Assembly: GCA_004325065.1 (NCBI GenBank)
Contig: PITI01000538.1
Location: 1 to 11,133 of the forward strand
Direction: 5' to 3'
Origin: Hamiltosporidium magnivora
Taxonomy: Eukaryota > Microsporidia > Dubosqiidae
DNA: 11,133 nt
Numbering within the stretch: position 1 is the first letter of the stretch; every line of letters begins with the position of its first letter. Below, piece after piece: positions 1 through 8,005 of the stretch. The position numbers were made by a program, and so were the translations under genes. The notes under the pieces were generated by a model that saw only the letters and a list, made by a program, of their open reading frames with translations, had not been told where the DNA came from and did no database searches.

Positions 1-1
1 A

Positions 2-244
2 GGACTAAATGCCGAAGAGAGCTGGGAGAGAGCTTCAATGTGTGTTATTATGAGAGCAGAGATGCATGAGGAACCAACACCCCCTTTAAAAGAAGAGAAG
101 AGAGAGGAAGATGGTGCAAAAAATTTTAAACCAAAAAATAAAGCATCCTTTATTTCACAAGGAGGAACCACTTTAGAGGAACCGACCAATAACAGAAATA
201 AAGAGTCGGATTTGGAAGAAGAGACAGCAGTGGTAAAGAGGTAG
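2..244 (+). CDS. 3' end of a charged ORF cut by the left window edge
   Basis: The frame is open from the first bases of the window to a TAG stop, so the true start probably lies outside; in-frame ATGs at 38 and 50 could serve for a short protein but have no CCC motif in front. The visible 80 residues are strongly hydrophilic, with acidic and basic runs (EEKREE, DLEEE) and no hydrophobic core, so it looks like a disordered C-terminal tail. The DNA is purine-rich and clearly less AT-rich than the spacer that follows, which fits either real coding sequence or a piece of a mobile element. I do not recognise the family. A chance open frame is possible, because composition alone supports it. Confidence 0.35.
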   Translation, partial: GLNAEESWERASMCVIMRAEMHEEPTPPLKEEKREEDGAKNFKPKNKASFISQGGTTLEEPTNNRNKESDLEEETAVVKR

Positions 245-1069
245 AAGAAAACATAAAAAAATGGTAAAAATATTTTAACCCAGAATTTGATTAAATAAAT
301 CAGAGATTTAATTTATTTAATATAGAAAAACTACTTTGAATAATTTATCTTATTTGTTTAATTAATTATAACAATAAGAATTTTTAATCAGATACTTTTA
401 AGTCTTTTTATTATTCTTTTTAGACTTATATTTTTCAAATATTCACGGTTTTTTAATATAGATCTGCTTTTTATTAAAATATATTTTTATTGAATAAATT
501 TATTCCACATTCGAATGTAGAAATCATAGAAAGCAATAAAAAATTAAATTCTTTTTAAACATATTTTATACATCTTTTAGAAATATTTAGAATTACCAAA
601 AATTAAACTATAAGTTTAAAATGTATTCTAAAAATAACATATTTTATACATCAGAAAGAAATATTTAATATCCGCAAAAATTAAACTATAAGTTTAAAAT
701 TTATTTTAAAAATAACAATTTTATACACTATTAAGAATATTTAGAATTGACAAAAAGTAAACTTTAAATACATTCTAAAGCAGAAGTATAATAAATTAAT
801 AAAAAAGTAATATTTACTATTTTAGTTTATAAAGGTGGTTATTTACACGAAATTTCAATTTAAAAAAATTTTGAAAAATTTTAAAAAAACCAATTATTAT
901 TTTTTTTTAACGGAAACGGTTTTTAAAAATCATCACGTATAAAATCAAGTGTATAATTACTTGTAAAAAATAAAAATAAATACTACCTTGGCACATTATT
1001 TAAGCAAAAAACATTACATTTTTTTATCTCTTCTTTATTTATTTGTACGAACAAGAATCAAATTTATTT
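245..1069. other. AT-rich spacer without a gene
   Basis: This stretch is dominated by A and T homopolymers and has no open frame worth calling on either strand. Its only clear structure is the set of 78-bp tandem repeats at 558-780, listed separately. The last part should contain the promoter of the downstream MRG gene. Confidence 0.7.
558..780. repeat. Three imperfect 78-bp tandem repeats
   Basis: Copies begin at 558, 636 and 714, each opening with AACA(T)ATTTTATACA. The first two share an identical core, TTAAACTATAAGTTTAAAAT, at the same offset. The third is more diverged and has lost about ten bases. The spacing between copies is exactly 78 bases. The repeats are non-coding and lie about 300 bases upstream of the MRG gene start. 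Confidence 0.8.
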
Positions 1070-1077
1070 CCCCTTGA
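1070..1077 (+). promoter_or_regulatory. CCCCTTGA motif directly before the MRG start
   Basis: CCCC occupies 1070-1073 and is followed by TTGA, which abuts the ATG at 1078. In a spacer almost free of C runs this stands out. Microsporidian genes are known to carry a CCC- or GGG-like signal close to the start codon, tied to transcription initiation and very short 5' leaders. The same CCCTTGA heptamer recurs before the BRCT gene. That it acts as a promoter element here is inference. Confidence 0.6.
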
Positions 1078-1830
1078 ATGAAAGTGAAGCAGCAAGTTGA
1101 AACTCAACAAAAGAAAATATATATTAACAACTACATAATAACAAAATCAAGAGACGAATGGATTGAAGGTCGTATTATAAAAATAATAGAAGTTCCAAAG
1201 CCATCCGAAGAAAAACCAGATATGAACATAAAAAAATACATAATATATTCTCTTCGACACAATATTATTTGTGAAGAAGAAATACCAGAACACAGTATTC
1301 ACCGTTCAAGTATAGAAAATTATAAAAAATTCAAACTTTTTCCTTTAAGAGCCTACGTAGAAGATATTCATATTCCAGTAGATTTATTTGAAATTTTAAA
1401 AAACGATTATAAATCGGTAAAAGATAAAAAAATGATTGTTTTACCATCAAAATTTCCGATTTCTAAAATATTAAAAGAATTTTCAAAATTTATTGTAGCA
1501 AATAAACCTTCAATTTCCGAAGATGAAATTCTTGAAGTTGTTAAGGGATTTACATGGTATTTTGATAAGTTAATAAATCCTTTTATATTATATGAATGTG
1601 AAATAGAACAGTACATTCAATATTTTGAAAAAGAAAAAAATGTAAATTTACCTTCCAATTGCTATGGACCAGAACATTTACTTAGAATGATATTTGCCAT
1701 TCAAAAGTTTCTTGTTAAGGATTGTATGGATTATGAAACACAAGATGTAATTTTTGAATATTCTGTTTATCTCTGTGATTTTTTAAATATTTTTCTTAAA
1801 AAATATTTTCAAGAAAAAAATTACGGATAA
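1078..1830 (+). CDS. EAF3: MRG-domain protein, Eaf3/MRG15 family (chromatin adaptor)
   Basis: The protein has 250 aa; yeast Eaf3 and human MRG15 are longer, and the linker between domains is reduced to almost nothing here. Residues about 95-245 form an MRG domain. Recognisable blocks are VLPSKFPISKILKEF (121-135), the helix with WYFDKLINPFILYECEIEQY (160-179), and the family signature YGPEHLLRM (196-204), where the usual form is YGxxHLLRL. Residues about 12-83 occupy the chromo-barrel position (YINNYI, DEWIEGRIIKI, KYIIYSL), but the conserved WDEWV block is replaced by ICEEEI, so the aromatic cage for methyl-lysine looks lost. In the family the protein is a shared nuclear subunit of NuA4 acetyltransferase and Rpd3S deacetylase. 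The ATG at 1078 is the first in frame and sits right behind a CCC motif. The fold assignment is firm; complex membership is inferred. Confidence 0.87.
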   Translation: MKVKQQVETQQKKIYINNYIITKSRDEWIEGRIIKIIEVPKPSEEKPDMNIKKYIIYSLRHNIICEEEIPEHSIHRSSIENYKKFKLFPLRAYVEDIHIPVDLFEILKNDYKSVKDKKMIVLPSKFPISKILKEFSKFIVANKPSISEDEILEVVKGFTWYFDKLINPFILYECEIEQYIQYFEKEKNVNLPSNCYGPEHLLRMIFAIQKFLVKDCMDYETQDVIFEYSVYLCDFLNIFLKKYFQEKNYG

Positions 1831-2149
1831 AAAAAAGTTTATTTTCTGTTTATTTAAATCAATATTTTATACTTTTTTTAGTATTTTTATATTATTTTTC
1901 TACTCGTTACTATTTTTAAACCATTTTATTTTCAACGATTAGTATTTAGAACGAAATAAATTTATTATAGAATAATAAAGCATTTTATTTAATACTGTGG
2001 TATTTTCTTATTTTTTTTTGATATTTTGCTTTATCTTTTCCTATATTTTGAGTCAATACTTTGTTGATTTTTATCATTTCTTAACACTTTAAGGTTCAAT
2101 AATTTTGTTATTTTTTTACTGAACGCTTTCTCTCTTTTTTAAGTATTCA
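1831..2149. other. AT-rich spacer downstream of the MRG gene
   Basis: This stretch consists of T-rich runs with no usable open frame. The MRG gene ends in TAA followed at once by an A run and T-rich DNA. I cannot point to a convincing polyadenylation or termination signal. Confidence 0.6.
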
Positions 2150-2310
2150 TTCATCCTCGGCACTACAGCCCTGCACGAGCCTTAGCCTCCCTCAGTAATA
2201 CCACTTACCGGTCTTTTTCGGATTTCGTAACAAGGTGGTTTTAAAAAGTGGGATGTTAGCCCTACGCTCAACCCCAGCCAGAGGACCAGTCCCTTTTTGA
2301 ACTACAACAA
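2150..2310 (-). mobile_element. GC-rich island resembling the 5' part of an arthropod RTE retrotransposon
   Basis: Base composition changes abruptly: about 160 bases with many C and G runs sit between AT-rich flanks. Read on the minus strand, the sequence carries GGGTTGAGCGTAGGGCTAAC, then TTGTTACGAAA and AAGACCGG. This is the type of sequence I associate with the region upstream of the endonuclease domain in insect RTE-like elements. No endonuclease motif follows, so it would be an isolated fragment. It cannot simply be the missing 5' end of the 7975-9608 remnant in place, because on the minus strand it lies downstream of that remnant. The composition break is seen directly; the family attribution is from memory and uncertain. 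Confidence 0.42.
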
Positions 2311-2429
2311 TATTCTAAAAAAGAAAATAAAATTATTTTTGCAAAATCTTCGTTGTTTTAATTAGCTCTACATTATAGTAAATTTAAAACCCATGGATAA
2401 TTGACTATCTTCCTATCGTTTAATATTTT

Positions 2430-2467
2430 TTCCTAAATTTGTATTTTTTTCCTAAATTTGTATTTTT
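2430..2467. repeat. Exact 19-bp tandem duplication
   Basis: The unit TTCCTAAATTTGTATTTTT occurs twice back to back, at 2430-2448 and 2449-2467, with no mismatch. It lies in non-coding DNA and looks like a recent slippage or duplication event. Confidence 0.85.
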
Positions 2468-2720
2468 GTTAGCTGGATTGTCAACACAATTATCTTTTAA
2501 ATGTTTTATTTTAGAAAATTTAAAACTGAATATCAACGATAAAATAAGAAATTATTTATTTCATATTTTTTTTTTAGAGAAAAGTGAATTTAAAAATGAT
2601 ATTTCTATTCTTAAAAACAAAAAAAAACTAATAAAAAAATTGAGCAAACGAATTAAAAAAAATACGGTCGCTATGAATAATTTTAGAATTCTAAAATATA
2701 TTTGTAGCTTGGTTACTAAA

Positions 2721-2868
2721 ATGAAGATCTGTATTAAAATTTAGTTCGTAAAAAATAATTTTTTCATTCTTTTGTTCATTGAAATGTTTGAAAAATGAAA
2801 ATCTGTATTAAAATTTAGTTGGTAAAAAATAATTTTTTCATTCTTTTGTTCGTTGAAATTTTTGAAGT
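2721..2868. repeat. 74-bp tandem duplication upstream of the BRCT gene
   Basis: The two copies are 2721-2794 and 2795-2868, both starting ATGAARATCTGTATTAAAAT. I count six differences over 74 bases. The second copy ends about 150 bases before the BRCT gene's ATG, so the duplication may lie in or near its promoter. The in-frame TAG after 24 bases of each copy argues against coding use. Confidence 0.85.
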
Positions 2869-3003
2869 GAGATTTTATACAAATCATCTCCACTTGTAAA
2901 TTTTCTATAAAAACATTTATTTTTCAAGTTTTTCCCAATATTTTTTCCAAATATTTTCCAATAGTTTTTTATTCTGTGATAAGTTGTTTTATAAGAAACA
3001 AAA

Positions 3004-3010
3004 CCCTTGA
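3004..3010 (+). promoter_or_regulatory. CCCTTGA motif upstream of the BRCT gene
   Basis: The heptamer CCCTTGA lies 8 bases before the ATG at 3019 (first C at -15). It is identical to the heptamer touching the MRG start at 1071-1077. It matches the CCC-type start-proximal signal of microsporidia. The TTG inside the motif is not the start; the ATG 12 bases after the CCC is. Confidence 0.55.
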
Positions 3011-3018
3011 GAATAGAA

Positions 3019-4698
3019 ATGGATCCCAAATATGAAATAATATCTACACAAAAACAAAATATTTATATAACAACTACTGGAATATCAAATATAGAAATAG
3101 AAATAATAAATTCGATTTTACCAAAAAATTTTATATTAGAAAATACACTTTCTACGTCTACAACGTACTTAGTTACTTACAAAGCATTATTTACAGAAAA
3201 GTATATACAAGCATTAAAATGGGAAATACCAGTTATAGATGTAGAATGGTTGTATGACACTTCTCAGAATATAAAAAAACATTATTTATTACCATTTGTA
3301 GGTACATGTTTTACTACGAGTAATGTAACTAACGATATATTCAAAAATTATTATAAAGCTTATTCTGCTTTCTATTCTCCGAATTTAAATATTTCCACTG
3401 ATTTTTTAATTTCTTCTGTAGATTGTGAAGGTGAAAAAAATGAATTTGCAAAAAAATATAAAATACCTATTATTGATCCTGAAAATGTTTTTAAAAACGA
3501 TTTTTCTTTATTTGGTAAAAGCAATAATTATACAGTTTTAGATATTAAAACAGAAAATATTTTTGAAAATAAATTTTTTTATCTTGAATCTACTTTACCT
3601 TCAATTATTTTCAACAAATTGAAAAGATTAATTATAGAAAATGAAGGAACAAGAGTATCAAGTATTGATAATGAAGTAGATTATATAATTACTACTAAAT
3701 ATAGTAATATTAAAAAATATGAAAATAAAAATATTTATTATCAATATATTTTTGACTGTGTTGAGCAAAATATATTACTTTTACCTGATTTTTATTGTAT
3801 TTATAATTTTGAAAAGTACAAAATATTGGATGAAACTGTTTGTGTGGTGGATAAAGGATTGCAGAATAATAGAATTATTTTGTACAATAAAATCAAAGCG
3901 ATGGGAGGAAGAATTAAAAGTAGGATTGATAGTAGTTGTACACATTTTATTGTTAAGAATAAAAAAGAATTTAAGAAAGATTCGTTTAGGCCATACAAAG
4001 TAATTTCATTTGATTGGATTGATCAGTGTCTGTATTCTCTTAGATTTATTAAAGAAGACAGATATTTGGTTTCAAGACCTACTTTGAATGTGTTTAAATT
4101 GCTAAAAGAAAGAGAAAATATTAAAAATGTAATTTATATTGAAACTAAGAAAAATAAAATATTTCAATTTACAGGATTAGCATTCTATTTGAAAGAAAAA
4201 GCAATTAAAATGTTAAATGATTTTAATATAGACTATATCGATGGAGATAGATATGAGAAATGTACACATTTGATTATGGGATCTGTTAGTACTTCTGAAA
4301 AGTTTTTATCTTGCTTGGCACAAGGTGGATGGATATTAAAACCAAATTTTATAGATGATTATGATAACAGTGAATCATTTAATTTTGAAAAATACGAATG
4401 GAGTTTGGATGAAAATTTTGATGAAAATGATAAAAAAATAATTGCGTCTGTAAAAAAATGGAGAGAAAAGGTACTATATGAAGGAAAACCGGCTTTTTAT
4501 AAATGGAAAGTAAAATTATATTGTGATGATCCCAAAAAAGAAAGTTATATCAGAGTATTACAAAATGGCGGAGCAACTATGACAGAGGCAGATGATTATA
4601 CACACTGTTTTGTTGACAAAAAATATACTGGTAAGATAAAAGAACATAAATATTTTTCAACTGATTATATTTTTTCATATCTTTTTAAAGGTAGATGA
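3019..4698 (+). CDS. Six-BRCT-domain protein, Rtt107/Brc1/PTIP-like
   Basis: The protein has 559 aa from the ATG at 3019. A TTG-initiated reading from 3007 would add four residues but is not credible in a eukaryote. About six BRCT units can be traced: 14-90 (ends DVEWLYD), about 98-165 (degenerate), 183-255, 270-350 (GGRIKSRIDSSCTHFIV, then SFDWIDQCL), 378-461 (FTGL, CTHLIM, STSEKFL, GGWILKPNFI, YEW) and about 488-557 (GGATMTEADDYTHCFV). A four-plus-two layout with a C-terminal pair containing FTG and xxEKFL is typical of fungal Rtt107/Brc1 and animal PTIP/MDC1. There T385 and K428 would bind phosphoserine, in particular phosphorylated H2A. The family works at stalled replication forks and DNA breaks in the nucleus. 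Yeast Rtt107 is about twice as long, so the linkers have been stripped. TopBP1/Dpb11/Cut5 is the main alternative. The BRCT content is firm; the subfamily is an inference. Confidence 0.82.
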   Translation: MDPKYEIISTQKQNIYITTTGISNIEIEIINSILPKNFILENTLSTSTTYLVTYKALFTEKYIQALKWEIPVIDVEWLYDTSQNIKKHYLLPFVGTCFTTSNVTNDIFKNYYKAYSAFYSPNLNISTDFLISSVDCEGEKNEFAKKYKIPIIDPENVFKNDFSLFGKSNNYTVLDIKTENIFENKFFYLESTLPSIIFNKLKRLIIENEGTRVSSIDNEVDYIITTKYSNIKKYENKNIYYQYIFDCVEQNILLLPDFYCIYNFEKYKILDETVCVVDKGLQNNRIILYNKIKAMGGRIKSRIDSSCTHFIVKNKKEFKKDSFRPYKVISFDWIDQCLYSLRFIKEDRYLVSRPTLNVFKLLKERENIKNVIYIETKKNKIFQFTGLAFYLKEKAIKMLNDFNIDYIDGDRYEKCTHLIMGSVSTSEKFLSCLAQGGWILKPNFIDDYDNSESFNFEKYEWSLDENFDENDKKIIASVKKWREKVLYEGKPAFYKWKVKLYCDDPKKESYIRVLQNGGATMTEADDYTHCFVDKKYTGKIKEHKYFSTDYIFSYLFKGR

Positions 4699-4901
4699 TT
4701 AATTGAAAAAAAATTAAAAATATTTTGATTTTTTCTAATACTTTTGTTTTGAAAATATTTTGGTTTGCCAATGTTTTATTAATTAAAAATATTTTTAACA
4801 CAAAATTTTATTAAATAAATAATATTTTTATTATAAATATTTTGTTTCTATTAATACCTTGTTTTTAATTGATTTCGTGATTGAAGTTTTTTTTAGTTTT
4901 T
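4699..4901. other. Short convergent spacer between the BRCT and Ctf8-like genes
   Basis: Two genes point at each other across about 200 AT-rich bases. An AATAAA hexamer at 4814-4819 lies 116 bases past the BRCT stop and could serve as a plus-strand polyadenylation signal, but such hexamers arise readily by chance at this composition. Confidence 0.4.
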
Positions 4902-5174
4902 TTAGTTTTCAATCTTAAACTTAGGAGGTTGGGAAAATACATAAACATTTCTACAAACACCAACAGATTTATGTTCTACACCGGTTTCACTTTTAGTTCT
5001 TTTAACAACTGTAAAGCATTTAGAACTATCCAAATATCCATTTAGTGTGAAATTATCAAATACAAGTTGTATCTTGTCTCTGTTAAAATGACAATTTATT
5101 AATTCTATATTTTCTACTTCTCCCTGGAGTTCAAATATTTCTAGAATTTCATTTTGGGAAGTTTTATCGTACAT
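4902..5174 (-). CDS. CTF8: Ctf8-like small protein (candidate Ctf18-RFC clamp-loader subunit)
   Basis: The true start is the ATG at 5174 (MYDKTSQNE), giving 90 aa. The open frame extends upstream only through a TTG at 5249, and the ATG has its own CCC motif. Ctf8 proteins are small all-beta proteins with an ELQGxLE opening, an H/FxLxGxxxxLxKPFxVLxK centre and a VxxVxRxKxxFxxRPxP end. The corresponding blocks here are FELQGEVE (14-21), NFTLNGYLDSSKCFTVVKR (41-59) and VGVCRNVYVFSQPPKFKI (71-88). In yeast and animals Ctf8 joins Dcc1 and Ctf18 in an alternative RFC that handles PCNA and supports sister-chromatid cohesion. Typical members have about 120-135 aa, so this one is shortened. The block order is convincing but identity is low; an unrelated small beta protein remains possible. 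Confidence 0.55.
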   Translation of the reverse strand: MYDKTSQNEILEIFELQGEVENIELINCHFNRDKIQLVFDNFTLNGYLDSSKCFTVVKRTKSETGVEHKSVGVCRNVYVFSQPPKFKIEN

Positions 5175-5181
5175 AAAGAAA

Positions 5182-5184
5182 GGG
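5182..5184 (-). promoter_or_regulatory. CCC motif before the Ctf8-like start
   Basis: On the minus strand the sequence reads AACCCTTTCTTT immediately before the ATG, with the CCC seven bases away. It resembles the CCC elements before the MRG and BRCT genes and decides between the TTG at 5249 and the ATG at 5174 as start. Its function is inferred from position only. Confidence 0.5.
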
Positions 5185-5576
5185 TTCGAAGGAATGCTGT
5201 TTTTCTTTTGTAAAAAAAAATATTTTAATAAGAGGTTTTGGGTGTACAAGATATTAAAAATGATTCACTTATGGATCATAAAGATGTTGTGAAATATTTT
5301 ATCATTTTTTATAGGTATTTATATCTTCTTATTACTTCTTAAATTGCTATAAAATTTTTATTTAATTATTGGAAAAATTAGAGAGCGGAAGCCCAGAAAA
5401 ATTGTATCCTTTTTTTATAATTGAAATTTATTTGTCTTTTTTTAGAAAACAACAAAAAAATCTGTTAAAAAAAATGCATAAATTTCTAATAATTTTTTAA
5501 TATTGTAATAACTTTAATTGAAAAAATAGAATCTTATGAAAACAGTGGCCCTTTTTATAATATTCTCATGACATAA
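5185..5576. other. AT-rich spacer without a gene
   Basis: Runs of A and T with many stops in every frame; I see no gene, repeat or RNA here. Composition shifts to less AT-rich at about 5560-5580, where the next island begins. Confidence 0.55.
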
Positions 5577-6170
5577 CCCAGTTCTAGGTTTAATATAAAT
5601 ACGAGTTGCTCAAAAACTCAATCGGTACTCTTAACGATACTACATTCCAGAGACTTTCATCTAAAAGATGTGTATAACCTATTAATAGGCGAGAAAGTTA
5701 CCCGGAGTTCGTTAATGTCCATTGCATGGAGTGGGATCGAAGGCCGATGCCCCCATGGGCCCCCTCCAAGACTATGCAGCTTTCCCTTTTGTTCTAAACT
5801 TTCACAACTTCATAAAATTCTTGCTAAGATATATCTCGGCAACTTATATGAGTTCACTTAGACAGTGCAATACCATACCTATAGGCATAACTTGCTACTT
5901 GGCTTTCCGGGCTTTAAAGGGTTTTTTTATCTCCCGGGCGCAAGTCTTCTAATTTGAGTGAGAAAGGCTAGATTTCCATGCTTTTACATGAAAATTACCT
6001 ACAAGTTCATCCGCTCTCTGCGATCTAGTCACATGAAAAACTAGAAAATATATTTGTAGAAAAAGTTTTGCTATTTGGTAGACCTTATTTTCCCCAACAA
6101 ACTCTAATAGAACAACTGAGCAAAAAGTCTGGCTTTTTCCCCACAAAAATCCAAACAATAATTTCATACC
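5577..6170. mobile_element. GC-elevated island, unclassified transposon-like fragment
   Basis: From about 5577 to 5960 the composition differs sharply from the flanks, with runs such as GCCCCCATGGGCCCCCTCC (5748-5766) and CTCCCGGGCGCAAG (5931-5944). Short frames are open on both strands, but none has a recognisable domain, and each meets stops within about 75 codons. A 72-codon ATG frame on the minus strand (5949-6167) adjoins the island and has no CCC motif. The contrast and the open frames suggest foreign, probably repeat-derived DNA, perhaps from an arthropod host like the RTE remnant further on. I cannot name the element, and I found no terminal repeats or target-site duplication. Confidence 0.4.
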
Positions 6171-7974
6171 ATTTTCATCTATTCATTCCTAAGTAGATAA
6201 TTTTTAATGTGGTTATTCTCCTATATCATTTAATATTCATACCATATATAATTTGAGGAATAATTTTTGACATCATATTTTGCGATTGTGTAAAATCTAA
6301 TTAACGAAATCAAAATTTGATTCGAGTAGAAATATTTTTAGACTTATAAATTACAATAATTAAACAAAATAGATCAAAGGTCGCATTTTTTTAGCTAAAT
6401 CCTGGCATGGTTTTTTTATAATATTCCGAGGATAGATTGCCTTTGTCGTGGGATTAATACATAATGAAAAAAATAAACTTGAGTTTTTCGTTTTTAAAAT
6501 ATAAATTTTATTTAAAAATGTGTTTAAAACTGGAACATGTTAAGGTTTGGTGCTACAAAACCATCTAAAATTACAAAAAAAGGGAGCTCATATAAGCTAA
6601 AACGTAAGATTTTGTCCAACTATTTTCCTTTAAATTTACCAAATTCATAATTTAAGGGAATAAAGGAGAAAAATTATAAACTTTTTTCCCCAAAAAGATC
6701 GCTGAGAGGATGCAATAACCGAGAAGAAAATACATCGAAGAAAAAATGTATCGGTTTTTGATCCATGAGTTTTGATTCTGAGGCTTAATTTTGAGCCATT
6801 CGAACATATAAAACAAAATGATCAGAGTTTAAATAGCAAATATATAAATCATTAGTCAAAATATGAATTTAAAACCATAATATTGGGCGATGTCTGTTGA
6901 TTTTAAATTGATAATTGCTGTGTGCCGGCGTTTTAGAAGTATTGAATGAATGGTTTTTATTAATCGAAGGTCTTTTGTTTAGGTTTATTTTCACTCCTTC
7001 TTTTGGAGTAAAAGAAATAATTATTTAGGAGGGTTTAATATCGTTGCTCAGAATGAGTTTACAACAATAATAAGCAAGATAGTTAGATAATTCACTTCGT
7101 TTCGGAAAAAGATATAACCTGAAAATAGTATTGGTATGAAAAAAGACAGGATAAATATTTCAGTATGCGACTGTATATGATATAAAGGATTTTAAAGACC
7201 TAGAATAAATATACATCGTTATAAATTTTATCTACAGACGAATTGTATCTGAAAATGTTTGTGAACCTTTTAAAAATTTTTATTAAGAATTTAATATTTG
7301 ATTCTTTACACGAAATGCACCATAGCTTATAACATGAAATACAATAAATTTTTTTAAAAAAATAGGTATGAAGTGAACTACTATAATAGTTGACTTAACA
7401 CTCTCATTTGAATTTTACTGAGCATGATTCTTTATAATTAGAATAGAATACACCAATAATTCAATATGGAAAAAAATATTCAAGGAAAAATATCAGATTA
7501 ATTTGCTACAATTTTTATTTTGATAGATAGAGCAATCTTAATAATATAAGACTAAAAGCTCGTGGATTTCATTCAAAAAACATTGCGAAAAAAGGGGGAA
7601 ATACTCATTAATAAATAAAGGTTTACACCATCTAGTTTGGCAGTGATTTCTAATTTTTTAATAAAGTATCATCATTAATTGAATATAATGTATTATTGGT
7701 TCCTACTCGGTATTTTAACTTAGAAAACTATTTGGATTCATAAGAATTTTAATAACAATAGATTTTAAATTTATAAAAAGAAAACTTAATTTATAATTTT
7801 GCTGCTTTATTTTAGCTTCGCAATATATTAATAAATTAAAAATAATTCTATGTATATATTTCTTTAGAGATGTCTATGTATTTTTTAAGAAAGGTAATAT
7901 CTCATTTATACATGTATATTGACCAGATTTTATGAAACCATCAGATATAAATGTAGTTTGGAAATTTTAGTTAG
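6171..7974. other. 1.8 kb of AT-rich DNA with no gene
   Basis: No frame on either strand reaches a useful length, and I recognise no tRNA, rRNA, CRISPR or transposon motif. The only small structures are weak hairpins such as ACTCCTTCTTTTGGAGT near 6991-7007. Composition is slightly less extreme than in the spacers near the intact genes. With two transposon-like islands on its flanks, this could be old decayed repeat sequence, but nothing visible proves it. Confidence 0.5.
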
Positions 7975-8005
7975 TATATATAGCCAACTAAATAACTCCT
8001 CTGCG

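Larger units (their letters stand above)
2311..3003. other. AT-rich spacer upstream of the BRCT gene, with duplications
   Basis: No ATG-started gene is visible. A frame open from 2439 to 2744 lacks an ATG until its last quarter and is not called. Two local duplications lie here: an exact 19-bp pair at 2430-2467 and a 74-bp pair at 2721-2868. The last 150 bases before the BRCT gene are T-rich on the plus strand. Confidence 0.55.

Noticed and set aside
2439..2744. A 101-codon plus-strand open frame between the MRG and BRCT genes
   Set aside because: It begins at TTG, has no ATG until near its end, runs into the 74-bp tandem repeat, and is Lys/Ile/Phe-rich without any motif. It looks like a chance frame in AT-rich DNA.
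3007..3018. TTG start adding four residues to the BRCT protein
   Set aside because: A eukaryotic gene should start at ATG. The ATG at 3019 follows the CCC motif at a suitable distance, and the TTG lies within that motif.
3719..4003. Alternative-frame ORFs inside the BRCT gene on both strands
   Set aside because: They are shadows of a long frame with clear BRCT motifs.
5175..5249. N-terminal extension of the Ctf8-like frame to a TTG at 5249
   Set aside because: It contains no ATG, encodes a poly-Phe/Leu/Lys stretch unlike the rest, and spans the CCC motif that marks the real start.
5670..5952. Two overlapping plus-strand ORFs (63 and 76 codons) in the GC-elevated island
   Set aside because: They overlap in different frames, have no recognisable domain and no CCC motif. 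They are better treated as part of an unclassified repeat.
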